This document shows positions 8,245-18,933 of a DNA stretch of 64,000 bases, in pieces. The stretch is from contig NZ_CP101833.1 of NCBI RefSeq assembly GCF_024498355.1, forward strand, positions 291,001 to 355,000, read 5' to 3'. Within the stretch, counting starts at the first letter, position 1, and each line of letters opens with the position of its first letter. The translations under genes and the position numbers were made by a program. The DNA comes from Bacillus pumilus (GTDB lineage: Bacteria; Bacillota; Bacilli; Bacillales; Bacillaceae). The notes below the pieces were generated by a model. It had not been told where the DNA came from and did no database searches. It was given only the letters and a program-made list of their open reading frames with translations.

Positions 8245-9432
8245 ATGCGGTATTTTCGATTTTTATCAGAGGCGAGGCAGCACGATATTTTTTTCAAGCG
8301 GCCGGCGGCGATTCATTCAATGACGCCAAAGCATGTACTTGCGCATGCATTAGGTGCTACTTTGTATATGCCTGCGACAAGACAGGATGTAGCAGACATG
8401 CTGCTTTCGCAGAAATATGAAGCGCTTTGCTCTGTTGTGTTTTGTTTGGAGGATGCCATCGGTGATCAAGAAGTGGACATGGCCGAACAGAATGTAGTGG
8501 CACAATTGGCGAGTCTCAAGGAGAATTTAACTCATTTTCCTGAAACAGCTGAACATTTGCCGCTTTTATTTATTCGGGTGCGTTCGCCGAAGCAGCTGCT
8601 CAAAATGGCAGACTTGCTAGGTTCATCTCTTCATTTACTTACGGGTTTTGTGTTCCCGAAGTGTTCCGTTCATAATGCAAAGGCATATTTGGACAGCCTG
8701 AAACGGGCTTCGGCACAAAAGAAGACGAAACTTTATGGAATGCCCATTTTGGAAACACCCGATTTATTAGAAAAAGAAACAAGATATGCGGTGTTGTCCG
8801 AGTTGAAGCAGATCATGCTGGGTGACGAGGAATATATTTTGAATATTCGCATTGGGGCTACAGATCTTTGTGGGTTATATGGCATTCGCCGTGATCGTGA
8901 GACCACTATCTATGAGATCAGACTCATTGCTGATTTGATCACAGATATCATCAATTATTTTGGCCGTTCTTTTGTGATATCTGGTGCTGTATGGGAACAT
9001 TTTGGCCCGGCACGAAAAGAACAGAAGCCATTCATCCGTGCGCTCTCTAAGGGCGTGGAGTCTTTTTCATCTGAGTTCGATCCTGTACAAGGCTTACTCA
9101 AGGAGACAAGGCTGGATGTGGCAAACGGCATACATGGAAAGACAGTGATTCATCCAACACATCTTAAGCCAGTTCAAAGCATGTACGTTGTGACAAAGGA
9201 AGAGTACATGGATGCATTAAGCATTTTGGAATATGCAGATGGCACAGTTGGCGTGATGAAGAGTGTATTCTCTAATAAGATGAATGAAACGAAGCCGCAT
9301 TATCGTTGGGCAGAGCACATTTTAATTAAGTCAGACATTTACGGGGTGTTTCATGAAAATAGAAGCTATATCGACATACTCACAGAAGCAGAAGCTTCAT
9401 ACGCTGAACATCTTGGAACATATGGAGGTTGA
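8245..9432 (+). CDS. HpcH/HpaI (citrate-lyase beta-like) aldolase of Ter biosynthetic module
   Basis: The 395-residue protein resembles the HpcH/HpaI aldolase/citrate lyase beta superfamily: a TIM barrel with CSVVFCLEDAIGD near residue 57 (Mg-binding acidic motif), LFIRVRSP near 110 (Arg), GFVFPKCS near 133, ILETPDLLE near 166 (Glu) and RIGATDLCGLYGIRR near 207. In published analyses of Ter operons, this lyase is one component of a predicted pathway to a nucleoside-like metabolite. The start is well defined by AGGAGGTGG at 8231. Its 3' end overlaps the next gene by up to 80 bp, indicating translational coupling. As I recall, the gene is not in the B. subtilis yce operon. Confidence 0.8.
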   Translation: MRYFRFLSEARQHDIFFKRPAAIHSMTPKHVLAHALGATLYMPATRQDVADMLLSQKYEALCSVVFCLEDAIGDQEVDMAEQNVVAQLASLKENLTHFPETAEHLPLLFIRVRSPKQLLKMADLLGSSLHLLTGFVFPKCSVHNAKAYLDSLKRASAQKKTKLYGMPILETPDLLEKETRYAVLSELKQIMLGDEEYILNIRIGATDLCGLYGIRRDRETTIYEIRLIADLITDIINYFGRSFVISGAVWEHFGPARKEQKPFIRALSKGVESFSSEFDPVQGLLKETRLDVANGIHGKTVIHPTHLKPVQSMYVVTKEEYMDALSILEYADGTVGVMKSVFSNKMNETKPHYRWAEHILIKSDIYGVFHENRSYIDILTEAEASYAEHLGTYGG

Positions 9433-10753
9433 CCTTGACCTCAAAGAAGGTGCGCTTCAGCTGGAAAAAGAGCATCTTTTTGAAATGGCGGCAAGGGTGA
9501 ATAAAAAACGAGCCTTTTTATTTGTTAGTAAGGTGCTCGGTAAACATATTCCCGTTCATCCAGTGAAGCCGCTCCTTGTCTCTGGTCTTTTGGCAATGGC
9601 TTATGCCAAAGAGCAAACGGGCAAGACGCCCCTGCATCAAGACCGTCTAGTAGAGTCACTCAAGACGGATGACCACGCGACGTTAACAGAAGCCTATGAA
9701 GCGCTCAAAAAAGAGAAGCTTTCGGCAGGCAAACAGCCTATCGTGATCGGTTTTGCTGAAACGGCAACAGCACTTGGTCATGGTGTGTTTGACGTGATAG
9801 AAGGAGCATCTTACATTCATACGACACGTGAACAGCTGCTAGATTTTGATCCTGCATTGGTATTTGAAGAAGAGCATTCGCATGCAACAGATCAGCTTTG
9901 TTATGCAGACGAAGCATTACTTCGTACAGACCGCCCCATTGTGTTAGTAGATGATGAAGTCACGACAGGCCGCACAAATATCAACATCATTCGGGACCTT
10001 CATGCAAAGTACCCGCGGAATTCTTATACCATTCTTTCCATTTTGGATTGGCGGACAGAGGAGCACGAGGAAGCCATGCTTCAGCTTCAAGAAGAGCTTG
10101 GTATTCACATCACAGCATTGTCTTTATTAAGAGGACAGATGGTCTTTCGGGGCAAAACACTAGATGAGCCTGCTTATTCATATGAGATTACTGAACAAGA
10201 GAATAGACCAGATCTCTCTTTTCATTCCCTTCAATCTTTCTTTAGGCAAGTTCCATATTCACTTTCTCATGCAACAAATTTGGCTGGTCATACGCCATAT
10301 ATACATGAAACAGGTCGTTTCGGTTTAAACGAAGCCGATACGGACGCCATCGATCAAGCAGCTGCTGAGGCTGGGCTGAAACTAAAGAAGGAGCGGAAAG
10401 GGAAACTGACACTCTGTTTAGGAACAGGTGAGCTGATGTATGTGCCGATGAGACTTGCAGCACATATGGGAGACGGCGTTTTCTTTCATTCAACGACGAG
10501 AAGCCCGATCCATCCGGTCGAAAAGGATGGATATGCTGTTCAGAATGGGTTTGCGTTTATGAGTCCAGAGGATGCTCGAATTCAGCACTACGTGTACAAC
10601 ATACCAAAAGATCAATACGATGATGTATTTCTCTTTTTCGAGAAAAAGGTCTCTCAGAGGGCATTGCTTCCGCTTGTTCACTTATTTGCCGAGCGGCATG
10701 TGAAGCATGTGCATATTGTGACTTTATCAGACGAGGTGAAGGTGAATGGCTAA
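9353..10753 (+). CDS. Phosphoribosyltransferase-TRSP domain protein of Ter biosynthetic module
   Basis: This 466-residue protein has an N-terminal phosphoribosyltransferase domain and a C-terminal TRSP domain. IVLVDDEVTTGRTNINIIRD at about residues 199-218 is a textbook PRPP-binding loop, and GFAETATALGHGVFD near 138 is the other conserved PRTase segment. FHSTTRSPIHP near 380 is the motif that names the TRSP domain. The ATG at 9353 is preceded by GGGGTG and gives an N-terminus (NILEHMEVDLDLKEG) like homologues, but it overlaps the upstream gene by 80 bp; an ATG at 9422 with an 11-bp overlap is the alternative. The predicted reaction is transfer of ribose-5-phosphate to or from a base-like intermediate; the substrate is unknown. 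Confidence 0.8.
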   Translation: MKIEAISTYSQKQKLHTLNILEHMEVDLDLKEGALQLEKEHLFEMAARVNKKRAFLFVSKVLGKHIPVHPVKPLLVSGLLAMAYAKEQTGKTPLHQDRLVESLKTDDHATLTEAYEALKKEKLSAGKQPIVIGFAETATALGHGVFDVIEGASYIHTTREQLLDFDPALVFEEEHSHATDQLCYADEALLRTDRPIVLVDDEVTTGRTNINIIRDLHAKYPRNSYTILSILDWRTEEHEEAMLQLQEELGIHITALSLLRGQMVFRGKTLDEPAYSYEITEQENRPDLSFHSLQSFFRQVPYSLSHATNLAGHTPYIHETGRFGLNEADTDAIDQAAAEAGLKLKKERKGKLTLCLGTGELMYVPMRLAAHMGDGVFFHSTTRSPIHPVEKDGYAVQNGFAFMSPEDARIQHYVYNIPKDQYDDVFLFFEKKVSQRALLPLVHLFAERHVKHVHIVTLSDEVKVNG

Positions 10754-11855
10754 TGTGTATACAAAAATGGGAAGCTATCCAGAGCAGGATGTAACCTTCT
10801 TACTCAAGGATTTATCATCAATTGAGATGGAGAAAAGTACAGAGGAGCGAGAACGTTCTATTCAGAGCGGTGCGCATTATTCAGAAATGCTGCCAATTGA
10901 ATATAAACCAACGCCATCTTATATGACCTTATTCTATCAATCTCTTGAAGAAAGTAAGCAAAAGGTAGCAGAAGCAGTAGCGGTTGTGGCAGAACAAATT
11001 GTGAAAAAGCGAGGCTTCCAAACCGTACTTTGCAGCTTGGCGCGGGCTGGGACACCGATCGGGGTGCTTATCAAACGATATATTCGCAAGACGTATGGTC
11101 TCGATCTGCCTCATTACAGCATCTCTATTATTCGAGACCGAGGAATAGACGAGAATGCGCTGCATTATATGCTCAAAGAACATCCAGGCTTTGAGATTGC
11201 CTTTATTGATGGCTGGACCGGAAAAGGTGCTATTTCCAAAGAGCTTCAAAAAGCTGTGATTGATTTTGAACATAAATATGAGATTCGTCTTTCTAGTGAG
11301 CTGGCTGTGCTGGCTGATCCTGGCTATTGTACCAATGTATACGGAACAAGGGAGGACTTCCTCATTCCAAGTGCCTGCCTGAATTCGACGGTGTCAGGGC
11401 TTGTTAGTCGAACGGTATTAAACAACCGCTGGATCAATGCCGATGATTTCCATGGAGCCAAATATTACGAAGAGCTGCTGGATGAGGACGTGTCCAATCT
11501 GTATGTGGATACGATTGAAGAAGCATTTTCTTGTCTCGGACCAAATGTAAAAGAAAAAGCAGAGACCATTCTCGCGCAAGGGACGCCTGGTGACTGGCGG
11601 GGGATGACATCTATTGAAGCAATCGGTCAGGAATTCGGAATTGAAAATACACATTTGATTAAGCCGGGTGTTGGTGAGACGACCCGTGTGCTGCTCAGAA
11701 GAATCCCTTGGAAAATCCTGATTCAGCCTGGGTCTCAGGAGAAGCTTAAGCATATTTTGCTTTTGGCAGAGGACAGAGGCGTTCCAGTCATTGAATATGC
11801 GAATATGTCTTACACGTGCTGCGGATTAATTCGCCCAATGGAGCAATCGTCATGA
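10746..11855 (+). CDS. StiP-type PRTase-like protein with C-terminal PELOTA domain
   Basis: This 369-residue protein has the architecture annotated as 'cysteine protease StiP' N-terminal (PF11202) plus PELOTA-like RNA-binding C-terminal (PF15608). The central stretch FEIAFIDGWTGKGAISKEL near residue 145 looks like a modified PRPP loop. This agrees with the published view that the family is a second, divergent PRTase rather than a protease. The Cys in LADPGYCTNVYGTRED near 195 is conserved in the family as I remember it. The C-terminus (KILIQPGSQEKLKHIL...VPVIEYANM, about 320-355) fits the PELOTA fold. It overlaps the previous gene by 8 bp and the next by 4 bp. Confidence 0.78.
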   Translation: MANVYTKMGSYPEQDVTFLLKDLSSIEMEKSTEERERSIQSGAHYSEMLPIEYKPTPSYMTLFYQSLEESKQKVAEAVAVVAEQIVKKRGFQTVLCSLARAGTPIGVLIKRYIRKTYGLDLPHYSISIIRDRGIDENALHYMLKEHPGFEIAFIDGWTGKGAISKELQKAVIDFEHKYEIRLSSELAVLADPGYCTNVYGTREDFLIPSACLNSTVSGLVSRTVLNNRWINADDFHGAKYYEELLDEDVSNLYVDTIEEAFSCLGPNVKEKAETILAQGTPGDWRGMTSIEAIGQEFGIENTHLIKPGVGETTRVLLRRIPWKILIQPGSQEKLKHILLLAEDRGVPVIEYANMSYTCCGLIRPMEQSS

Positions 11856-12667
11856 AGAAATGTGCGTTTGCCAGTGATTTAGACCGGACGCTGATATACT
11901 CACATCGAATGCTTGAACAGTATGCGTATGAGGGATCATATGATTTAGTTGAGGTATTGGATGAACGGCCGCTTTCCTATATGTCTGTTGAAACGAAAAA
12001 AACCTTACAGATGATTCATCAAACAGGCTGGTTCATCCCAGTGACGACAAGAACGACTGCACAATATGAACGGATCACCTTCTTTCAACAAGAGCTCAAA
12101 CCGGAGTATGCCGTCACGACAAATGGCGGCTGTATCCTTCATCATGGCAAGCCGCTTGAGGATTGGCAGGTCATTGTTGATGAGAGACTCAGAGAGTGTA
12201 TGCCAGTTAGAGATATGCTGCGGGCCATCTCTGAACTTCCGGTTGCCGCATGGGTCAAGCGCACCCGGACAGCAGAGGGAAGATTTCTTTATTTGATCAT
12301 GAAGGACGAGCATCTTTCTCACATTCCGCTTGCTGAATTGAAGCTGTGGGGCGAGGAGAGAGGCTGGCAGGTTTCACTTCAGGGCCGGAAGCTCTATTTT
12401 ATCCCACAGCCGCTCAATAAGTGGGCTGCTGTTGCTTTTCTAAAGGAAAGGCTACAGCTTGAATACGTATATGGTGCGGGCGATTCCTTGTTAGATGCAG
12501 ATCTCATTCGTCATGCGGATACGGGCTTTGCCCCAAGGCATGGGGAAGTTCTCGACTTTGACCCATCACTTGAGCCGACAGCAGCATCTGGCATGGCTGC
12601 GGCAGATGAAATCACCGCTTGTGTCATAAAGCAGATGACCACTGCAAAAAAGCCTTCAATTCGATAG
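11852..12667 (+). CDS. HAD-superfamily phosphatase of Ter biosynthetic module
   Basis: The 271-residue protein starts FASDLDRTLIYS, the HAD motif I (DxDxT) with the nucleophilic Asp near residue 8. Motif II is the VTTRT segment near 70, and motif IV is GAGDSLLDADLI near 210 (GDSxxD). The C2-type cap and overall size resemble Cof/sucrose-phosphate-phosphatase-like HADs. The start codon ATG at 11852 overlaps the preceding stop (ATGA) and follows GGAG at 11840; an upstream in-frame ATG at 11816 lacks a ribosome binding site and lies inside the previous gene. It probably dephosphorylates the product of the PRTase steps. Confidence 0.82.
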   Translation: MKKCAFASDLDRTLIYSHRMLEQYAYEGSYDLVEVLDERPLSYMSVETKKTLQMIHQTGWFIPVTTRTTAQYERITFFQQELKPEYAVTTNGGCILHHGKPLEDWQVIVDERLRECMPVRDMLRAISELPVAAWVKRTRTAEGRFLYLIMKDEHLSHIPLAELKLWGEERGWQVSLQGRKLYFIPQPLNKWAAVAFLKERLQLEYVYGAGDSLLDADLIRHADTGFAPRHGEVLDFDPSLEPTAASGMAAADEITACVIKQMTTAKKPSIR

Positions 12668-12737
12668 CAGAAGTAGAAGGCTGAATGATATGATAGTAGT
12701 AGCTTTCGAGAAAATATAGGAGAAAGGAAGGAGCGGC

Positions 12738-14354
12738 GTGAGCTATAAAGAAATCAATGTTACCCATACACGGGCGGAGCAGGAAGCCTGGAAAAACGTG
12801 CTGAAAAAGCCGCTCCCTGAACGAGACGGCTATGTAAAGGACGAGCATACGTTATCCTTGCCGCATCTCGCCGCCCGGGTCCTTGGAACTCCGCATGATG
12901 CAACCGATTATTTTATTTATTTACATGAATTATATGAAACAGACGGCATGCATATTTTAAGTGAATCACTTAATCGTCATATTGAGCCGGAGCATTTTCA
13001 AGCTCTTCAACGAATTCATTTGATTAACCAAGAAGAAAAGGGATTGTCCGTGAATCGCTTTGTGGCTTTTTTAGATGGCGAACAGCTGATTGTACGCCAT
13101 CCAAACCCTGTAATGAACCGGCATATCCGCCTTTCATTGATCAAGGTGTTTGAGCATTTCAAGCAGCTGCATGAGGGCGGATTTCAGCATCCCGATTTCC
13201 GCCGCGTCCTACTAGATGTGGTGAAGTTTTCAAATAACCATCTAGGACCATGGCTGAAGGAAGTAAATGTAGAAGAAAAAATGCCGGCAGTCATTTGGTA
13301 TGGAGAGGCGAATAAAAGTCAGCTTTATTTTCTTTACTATGTCATGCTGATTGGCTGTGATGTTGTGCTATTTCATCCGGAAGGCAAGGATCCGTTCCGC
13401 GAATTAGATCCAGAAGAAAAGCTGACTTTTATTGATCAGTATCCGGGGACTTCAAAGCTTGAGCCGTTCCCCACTGAAAAGCCTGAGAGAAAATCAACGG
13501 TGGCGTACCGCTCGACAAGAGAGCTTGAAGAGGTGCTTCACACAGAAGATTCAATGCTGTATAAGCCGTGGCAATTCAGAGATCATACACCTCATTCCAT
13601 TACGTTAAAGACAACGTATGACGAGCTGTTTTTAATTGCGAAAGAACGATCTTTTATCCGCCCTAATTTCAAAGCAGACCGGGACACAATACAGATTCCG
13701 AATCTTTTTGCGAAAATGATGGGGGTCACGCGAGACAAGCGTGAATACTGGGACCGTATCCATACATTAATGGAGGGGAAAGAGACGAAGATCATTCACC
13801 ATTTCCCTTTTACGAAAGAAGTGTCTTCGAATTATCAATTTCATTATCAGCATGCACTTTCTCCTGTGGGAGAGATTGATCCTGAATTATTAATGAAAAG
13901 CAATGTGTGGCAGTTTTCTCATTTATATGAGGGCACGCAGCGTGCGATGGCAGAGGCGATATCTCGAATCTGTCAGCATCCGAAGCTAATAAAAGAAGGC
14001 CAAGAGACCGAATTAGATATTCGTATTTATTTATTCAAGCAGGTTCTGCATATTAGCCAGGATCTCATTGAACTCATTCAAACCTTTGATTATGCACAAA
14101 CCGTACCGAAAGTGATTTTATACCATACGGAATACAATGGTGAGCTGACTCGTTCTGATGCGGCTGCCCTGATTTTTCTGAATGAAATGGGTGTGGATCT
14201 CTTCGTGTATCATCCGGCGGGATATCAGTGTATAGAGCGGTATATAGATGACCAATTATTTGATATACATTGGCTCGATGAAATGGTCATGAACCAGGAG
14301 TTTAAAGAGCCGTCCATCGTCAGAAAGTTATTTCAATCCATTAAAAACCGATAA
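12738..14354 (+). CDS. yceG: YceG, putative component of Ter biosynthetic module
   Basis: This 538-residue protein corresponds to B. subtilis YceG (537 aa) and the family described in Pfam as a putative component of the 'biosynthetic module' (PF14266). I can see an internal repetition: VIWYGEANKSQLYFLYYVMLIGCDVVLFHPEGKDPF near residue 190 and VILYHTEYNGELTRSDAAALIFLNEMGVDLFVYHPAG near 458 are clearly related, so the protein contains two homologous alpha/beta units. No catalytic motif is recognisable. The GTG start follows GGAAGGAGCG. It lies 14 bp upstream of telA/yceH and is certainly cotranscribed with it. Confidence 0.85.
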   Translation: MSYKEINVTHTRAEQEAWKNVLKKPLPERDGYVKDEHTLSLPHLAARVLGTPHDATDYFIYLHELYETDGMHILSESLNRHIEPEHFQALQRIHLINQEEKGLSVNRFVAFLDGEQLIVRHPNPVMNRHIRLSLIKVFEHFKQLHEGGFQHPDFRRVLLDVVKFSNNHLGPWLKEVNVEEKMPAVIWYGEANKSQLYFLYYVMLIGCDVVLFHPEGKDPFRELDPEEKLTFIDQYPGTSKLEPFPTEKPERKSTVAYRSTRELEEVLHTEDSMLYKPWQFRDHTPHSITLKTTYDELFLIAKERSFIRPNFKADRDTIQIPNLFAKMMGVTRDKREYWDRIHTLMEGKETKIIHHFPFTKEVSSNYQFHYQHALSPVGEIDPELLMKSNVWQFSHLYEGTQRAMAEAISRICQHPKLIKEGQETELDIRIYLFKQVLHISQDLIELIQTFDYAQTVPKVILYHTEYNGELTRSDAAALIFLNEMGVDLFVYHPAGYQCIERYIDDQLFDIHWLDEMVMNQEFKEPSIVRKLFQSIKNR

Positions 14355-14368
14355 GGAGATCAAAGCTT

Positions 14369-15463
14369 ATGACAAATACAAACGGAAATGACATCATTTC
14401 AATTGATAAAGAGGAAATCACCATTGAGAAGGCAGACGACATTCGCGTTCAGCTTCGAAATGAACCAGAAGTGCAGAACATTGCGAGACAGATTGATGCG
14501 AAAAATCAGCTGGATCTGCTTGAATACGGAAAGCAGCCTGCTGTCGAAATCTCTAAGTTTTCTGATCGTATCCTTTCCATGATGCGTTCAACAAGCGTCA
14601 CAGACTCAGGAACGATGCTCACGCAGCTTGGAAAGATTATGGATCGTTTTGATAAAAATGATTTTGACGAACCAAAGGGTGGTTTATTGTCAAAAATCTT
14701 TAAGCGCGGCGGCAGCATGATCGAAAAGATTTTCAGTAAATATCAAACACTCGGTGCAGAAATTGAAAAAATCAATGTGGAAATCAGTAAATATAAAGAC
14801 GAAATGACCAAATCGACCGTGACGCTTGAAGAAATGTATGAGCATAACATTCAATACTATATGGAGCTTGAAAAATATGTCGTAGCAGGTCAAATGAAAA
14901 TCGAAGAATTAAAGCAATTGGTTCCATCTTATGAAGAAAAAGCGGCTGGTGGGAACCAGCTGGCACAAATGGAGCTTGATACGCTTCGTAATGGCATTCA
15001 AGCGCTGGAAGAGCGTGTATATGACCTTGATATGGCACGGATGGTGGCTCTTCAAACGGCACCGCAAATCCGTTTGCTGCAGCGTGGTAATACGAAATTG
15101 ATCGGGAAAATCAACTCTGCCTTCATCATCACCATTCCAATTTTCAAAAATGGAATCATTCAAGCTGTCACAGCGAAGAGACAAAAGCTTGTGGCTGATT
15201 CAATGAGTGAGCTGGATAGAAGAACAAATGAAATGCTGAAGCGAAATGCTGAAAATATCTCTAGTCAAAGTGTTGAGATTGCCAAGTTATCCGGACGTCC
15301 AAGTATCGACATTGAAACGATCGAATCCTCCTTTAATACGATTGTACAGGGGATGAAAGAGACGAAGCAGATCGAAGAGGAAAACAAACGATTACGCGAA
15401 GATGGAACAAAACGAATGCTCGAGCTTCAAGATAATATTAAGCGGGCTGCCCTAGAGTCCTAA
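14369..15463 (+). CDS. yceH: TelA/YceH toxic-anion resistance family protein
   Basis: The 364-residue protein belongs to the TelA family (PF05816), involved in resistance to tellurite and some cell-wall-active agents by an unknown mechanism. It is almost wholly alpha-helical and rich in charged heptad-like segments (for example EKINVEISKYKDEMTKSTVT near residue 130 and the C-terminal KQIEEENKRLREDGTKRMLE), so coiled coils are likely. No transmembrane segment or signal peptide is present. The ATG follows AAGGAGATC. It is the last gene of the Ter operon and is closed by a strong terminator. Confidence 0.88.
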   Translation: MTNTNGNDIISIDKEEITIEKADDIRVQLRNEPEVQNIARQIDAKNQLDLLEYGKQPAVEISKFSDRILSMMRSTSVTDSGTMLTQLGKIMDRFDKNDFDEPKGGLLSKIFKRGGSMIEKIFSKYQTLGAEIEKINVEISKYKDEMTKSTVTLEEMYEHNIQYYMELEKYVVAGQMKIEELKQLVPSYEEKAAGGNQLAQMELDTLRNGIQALEERVYDLDMARMVALQTAPQIRLLQRGNTKLIGKINSAFIITIPIFKNGIIQAVTAKRQKLVADSMSELDRRTNEMLKRNAENISSQSVEIAKLSGRPSIDIETIESSFNTIVQGMKETKQIEEENKRLREDGTKRMLELQDNIKRAALES

Positions 15464-15472
15464 AAAAACGAG

Positions 15473-15504
15473 CTGCCTGTAACAAAAGTTGCAGGCAGTT
15501 TTTT
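15473..15504 (+). terminator. intrinsic terminator of the Ter operon
   Basis: CTGCCTG (15473-15479) pairs with CAGGCAG (15492-15498), followed by TTTTTTA. Confidence 0.85.
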
Positions 15505-15862
15505 ATAAATTTTATTAAAATTTGAATGAAAAAGGTTTTTATGTGACCATTTTCGGGTAAATCCTGTTCAGGGGAAAGATTCACCCATCAATGAAAAGTC
15601 CGGTGTCATGAGCATTCGACTTATTTTTTAGCACAATTAGGAATTTACAGTAAAATATTGTCTGATGAGAGAAAATACCCCGTAAAATATGTAGTTTTTG
15701 AAGCATTCTATAGGATTTAAGAGTAAAACGGCGTATGGTCTCTAATCACCAGACCTCTATATGGAATTCATACATATTGTGCGGAAATAAGCGAATTCTA
15801 AAGATTGTTCGCATCATAACGCTTATGTTACGGTTATAAAGATGCTAATTTGGAGGGAAAAA
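15505..15862 (+). promoter_or_regulatory. upstream region of the opuA operon
   Basis: About 360 bp of AT-rich non-coding DNA that must carry the osmotically controlled opuA promoter(s). I see a short inverted repeat, GGTCT...AGACC (15737-15755), but no confident -35/-10 pair. TTATAA at 15834-15839 is close to the start codon and not clearly spaced from a -35 box. Confidence 0.4.
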
Positions 15863-17092
15863 ATGAATTCTGAAGAGAGAAATATCAAGATCAAGATAAA
15901 TAATGTATCTAAAATTTTCGGTAAAAATGCTAAAAAAGCATCTCAAATGCTTGAACAAGGGAAAACAAAAAGAGATATCCTAAAAGAGACTGGCGCAACA
16001 GTTGGTGTCAATCGAGCAAATTTTGATGTTTATGACGGCGAGATATTTGTCATCATGGGGCTATCAGGGAGCGGAAAGTCCACACTTGTGCGGCTGCTAA
16101 ATAGGTTAATCGAACCAACCTCCGGAGAAATATATATTGATGGGGATATGATAACAAATATGTCAAAGGATCAATTGCGTGAAGTGAGACGAAAAAAGAT
16201 GAGCATGGTCTTCCAAAACTTCGCATTGTTCCCGCATCGTACAATTCTGGAGAACACAGAATACGGACTTGAATTGCAAGGTGTAGAAAAAGAAAAACGA
16301 AAGCAAAAAGCAATGGATGCACTCAAGCTTGTAGGACTTGAAGGGTTTGAGGATCAGTATCCAAACCAATTAAGTGGAGGAATGCAGCAACGTGTCGGAC
16401 TAGCTCGGGCACTTGCAAATGATCCAGACATTTTATTAATGGATGAAGCATTCAGTGCGCTTGATCCACTTATTAGAAAGGACATGCAAGACGAGCTATT
16501 AGACCTGCATAGTTCGGTCGGCAAAACGATTGTTTTTATTACACATGATTTAGATGAAGCTCTTAGAATTGGTGATCGTATTGTATTAATGAAGGACGGT
16601 AACATTGTACAAATTGGTACACCAGAAGAGATATTAATGAATCCTTCAAACGAATATGTAGAGCGATTTGTTGAGGATGTAGATTTGTCTAAAGTGTTGA
16701 CAGCTGGGAATATTATGAAAAGAGCTGAAACGGTTCAGATTGATAAGGGGCCAAGAGTTGCTCTAACCTTAATGAAAAACTTGGGTATATCTTCGATTTA
16801 TGCTGTTGATAAACAAAATCGCCTGTTGGGGGTCATTTCTGCTGAAGAGGCGCAGCGTGCAACGGAAAATCAACTGACTTTAAAAGATGTGATCCATCAA
16901 AATATGAAAACCATTCACCAAGATACGGTTTTAACTGATCTTTTTGAACTTGTTTCTGAATCCAATATCCCAATTGCTGTAGTAGACGATAAAAACCGTA
17001 TGAAGGGTATCGTTGTGAAAGGAGCACTCATTGGAGCGCTTGCAGGAAACGATCAATACATTAATTTAATTCATACACAGGAGGTGAACTAA
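15863..17092 (+). CDS. opuAA: Glycine betaine ABC transporter ATP-binding protein OpuAA
   Basis: The 409-residue ATPase of the OpuA osmoprotectant importer. It has Walker A GLSGSGKST near residue 65, the signature LSGGMQQRVGLARAL near 170, Walker B ILLMDEAFSALDPL near 190, the H-loop FITHDLDEAL near 225, and two C-terminal CBS domains (from about 285) that in related systems sense ionic strength or c-di-AMP. Sequence agreement with B. subtilis OpuAA (418 aa) is extensive from memory. The ATG at 15863 follows GGAGGGAAAAA; a frame extension to 15842 has no ribosome binding site. First gene of opuAA-AB-AC. Confidence 0.95.
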   Translation: MNSEERNIKIKINNVSKIFGKNAKKASQMLEQGKTKRDILKETGATVGVNRANFDVYDGEIFVIMGLSGSGKSTLVRLLNRLIEPTSGEIYIDGDMITNMSKDQLREVRRKKMSMVFQNFALFPHRTILENTEYGLELQGVEKEKRKQKAMDALKLVGLEGFEDQYPNQLSGGMQQRVGLARALANDPDILLMDEAFSALDPLIRKDMQDELLDLHSSVGKTIVFITHDLDEALRIGDRIVLMKDGNIVQIGTPEEILMNPSNEYVERFVEDVDLSKVLTAGNIMKRAETVQIDKGPRVALTLMKNLGISSIYAVDKQNRLLGVISAEEAQRATENQLTLKDVIHQNMKTIHQDTVLTDLFELVSESNIPIAVVDDKNRMKGIVVKGALIGALAGNDQYINLIHTQEVN

Positions 17093-18831
<1,739 letters not shown>

Positions 18832-18873
18832 CCAATTATGTAACAGTTCCCTTATAATAGAAGGGAGCTATGG

Positions 18874-18908
18874 AAAAAGCAGTCTGCTCAAAAAGCGGCT
18901 GCTTTTTT
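18874..18908 (+). terminator. intrinsic terminator of opuA operon
   Basis: AAAAGCAG pairs with CTGCTTTT around an interior partly paired loop, ending in a run of T's. A smaller hairpin (TTCCCTT...AAGGGAG) lies just upstream at about 18847-18868. Confidence 0.75.
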
Positions 18909-18933
18909 CTTATACATAAGGATGGTGGACGAG

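Noticed and set aside
15700..15840. SigB-type promoter upstream of opuAA (ATTTAA ... GCGTAT)
   Set aside because: The spacing between the two boxes is about 10 nt, too short for a SigB promoter.
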